From contig NZ_CP030051.1 of NCBI RefSeq assembly GCF_004114975.1, positions 2,046,001 through 2,110,000 of the forward strand: 64,000 bases of DNA, given 5' to 3'. The notes beneath the pieces are model-generated. The model was not told the origin of the DNA. It saw only the letters and a list, made by a program, of their open reading frames with translations, and searched no databases. Each line of letters opens with the position of its first letter. Within the stretch, counting starts at the first letter, position 1. Below, piece by piece: positions 62,833 to 64,000 of this stretch. The position numbers and the translations under genes were made by a program. Origin of the DNA: Bradyrhizobium guangdongense. GTDB lineage: Bacteria > Pseudomonadota > Alphaproteobacteria > Rhizobiales > Xanthobacteraceae.

Positions 62833-64000
62833 ATGAGACTGCCGCGCGAGATCGGACCCATCCACTTCGTCGGGATCGGCGGGATCGGCATGAGCGGCAT
62901 CGCCGAGGTGCTGGTCAATCTCGGCTATGCCGTGCAGGGCTCGGACGCATCAGACAATTACAATCTCGACCGTCTGCGCAAGAAGGGCGCAAAAGTCTCG
63001 GTCGGTCACAAGGCCGAGAATATTGATGGTGCCGAGGTGGTCGTGGTCTCCTCCGCGATCAAGCGCGACAATCCGGAATTGATGGCGGCGCGCGAACGGC
63101 GCATTCCCGTGGTGCGGCGTGCCGAGATGCTGGCCGAACTGATGCGGCTGAAGAGCTGCGTCGCGATCGCCGGCACCCATGGCAAGACCACGACGACCAC
63201 GATGGTCGCAACGCTGCTCGATGCGGGCGGGCTCGATCCGACCGTGATCAACGGCGGCATCATCAACGCCTACGGCTCCAACGCACGTCTCGGCGCCGGC
63301 GACTGGATGGTGGTCGAGGCCGACGAGAGTGACGGCACCTTCCTGAAGCTGCCGACGGACGTGGCGATCGTTACCAATGTCGACCCCGAACATCTCGACC
63401 ACTTCAAGACGTTCGATGCCGTGCAGGATGCGTTCCGCCACTTCGTCGAGAACCTGCCGTTCTACGGTTTTGCCGTGATGTGCATCGATCATCCCGTGGT
63501 GCAAAGCCTGGTCGGCAAGATCGAGGATCGCCGCATCATCACTTACGGCGAAAATCCGCAGGCTGATGCGCGGCTGCTCGATCTCACCCCAATGGGCGGC
63601 GGATCGAAGTTCAAGGTCGCGTTCCGCGATCGCAAGACCGGCGCCGTGCACGAGATCGCCGATCTCATGCTGCCGATGCCGGGGCGTCATAACGCCTCGA
63701 ACGCGACGGCGGCGATCGCTGTCGCACGCGAGCTCGGTGTGTCGGACGAGGCGATCCGCAAGGCGATCGCAGGCTTCGGCGGCGTCAAGCGCCGCTTCAC
63801 CAAGACAGGCGAGTGGAACGGCGTCACCGTGATCGACGATTACGGTCATCATCCGGTCGAGATCGCGGCGGTGCTGAAGGCGGCGCGCGAATCCACCAAC
63901 GGCAAGATCGTCGCCGTGGTGCAGCCGCATCGCTACACCCGCCTGCAATCGCTGTTCGAGGAATTCTGCACCTGCTTCAACGACGCCGATGCGGTCGTCG
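62833..64000 (+). CDS. murC: UDP-MurNAc:L-alanine ligase MurC, 3' part beyond window
   Basis: 389 codons are present and the gene runs off the window end; a full MurC is about 460-490 residues. [18 protein letters not shown] is the Rossmann motif, [12 protein letters not shown] the ATP loop, EADESDGTF the metal-binding block, and [18 protein letters not shown] the C-terminal substrate motif. It adds the first stem residue, L-Ala. The ATG at 62833 follows AGGGAACACAGA. Truncation is only the window edge. Confidence 0.96.
   Translation, partial: MRLPREIGPIHFVGIGGIGMSGIAEVLVNLGYAVQGSDASDNYNLDRLRKKGAKVSVGHKAENIDGAEVVVVSSAIKRDNPELMAARERRIPVVRRAEMLAELMRLKSCVAIAGTHGKTTTTTMVATLLDAGGLDPTVINGGIINAYGSNARLGAGDWMVVEADESDGTFLKLPTDVAIVTNVDPEHLDHFKTFDAVQDAFRHFVENLPFYGFAVMCIDHPVVQSLVGKIEDRRIITYGENPQADARLLDLTPMGGGSKFKVAFRDRKTGAVHEIADLMLPMPGRHNASNATAAIAVARELGVSDEAIRKAIAGFGGVKRRFTKTGEWNGVTVIDDYGHHPVEIAAVLKAARESTNGKIVAVVQPHRYTRLQSLFEEFCTCFNDADAVV

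Overview
The window is 64 kb of GC-rich (mid-60s percent by eye) alphaproteobacterial chromosome. Gene content, protein sequences and the many short palindromic intergenic repeats point to Bradyrhizobium or a very close relative; this is inferred from family resemblance, since no search was run. Nearly all of it is ordinary chromosomal backbone. There are no tRNA or 5S/16S/23S rRNA genes, insertion sequences, phage genes or CRISPR arrays. One structural RNA gene (RNase P RNA) and one clear riboswitch (TPP) are present.

Layout. 0.1-2 kb: an HD-domain hydrolase and an orphan zinc-ribbon/HEPN-like protein in visibly lower-GC DNA. 2-7 kb: a thiamine operon on the minus strand, TPP riboswitch-thiO-thiS-thiG-thiE-thiC, with two copies of one palindromic repeat between its genes. 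7-11 kb: a lytic transglycosylase, a small zinc-ribbon protein, an OmpR/EnvZ-type two-component pair and a PRC-barrel protein. 11-17 kb: a branched-chain amino-acid-type binding protein and a four-gene polyamine-type ABC importer. 17-25 kb: DUF4403 protein, beta-propeller, TPR/HTH regulator divergent from a DUF899 protein plus a small membrane protein, GNAT acetyltransferase, fumarase/aspartase-superfamily lyase, L,D-transpeptidase. 25-31 kb: a probable lipid block (glycosyltransferase, PmtA-like methyltransferase, membrane protein, class III aminotransferase divergent from phosphatidylserine decarboxylase, Nudix hydrolase). 31-36 kb: FecR-domain, DUF2147 and extensin-like envelope proteins. 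36-43 kb: TetR with an EmrAB-type pump and a perfect palindromic operator, then an ABC exporter with a putative leader ORF, and a MATE pump. 43-47 kb: TauE/SafE permease, MocR-type regulator divergent from a DUF983 protein, alpha/beta hydrolase. 47-50 kb: rnpB (minus strand), an ECF42-type sigma factor with its DGPF/YCII partner, and an N-acetylmuramoyl-L-alanine amidase. 51-64 kb: the division and cell wall (dcw) cluster rsmH-ftsL-ftsI-murE-murF-mraY-murD-(unknown)-ftsW-murG-murC, cut by the window end inside murC.

How it works together. The dcw genes make lipid II and the septal synthase; the amidase, lytic transglycosylase, L,D-transpeptidase and extensin-like peptidase elsewhere in the window remodel the same polymer. 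The thi operon makes the thiazole and pyrimidine halves of thiamine and joins them, under TPP feedback. The most interesting unexplained items are the zinc-ribbon/HEPN-like orphan, the leader ORF with alternative hairpins before the ABC exporter, the DUF899/membrane-protein/regulator module, the aminotransferase next to psd, the small gene between murD and ftsW, and the several classes of palindromic repeats that sit even inside operons.
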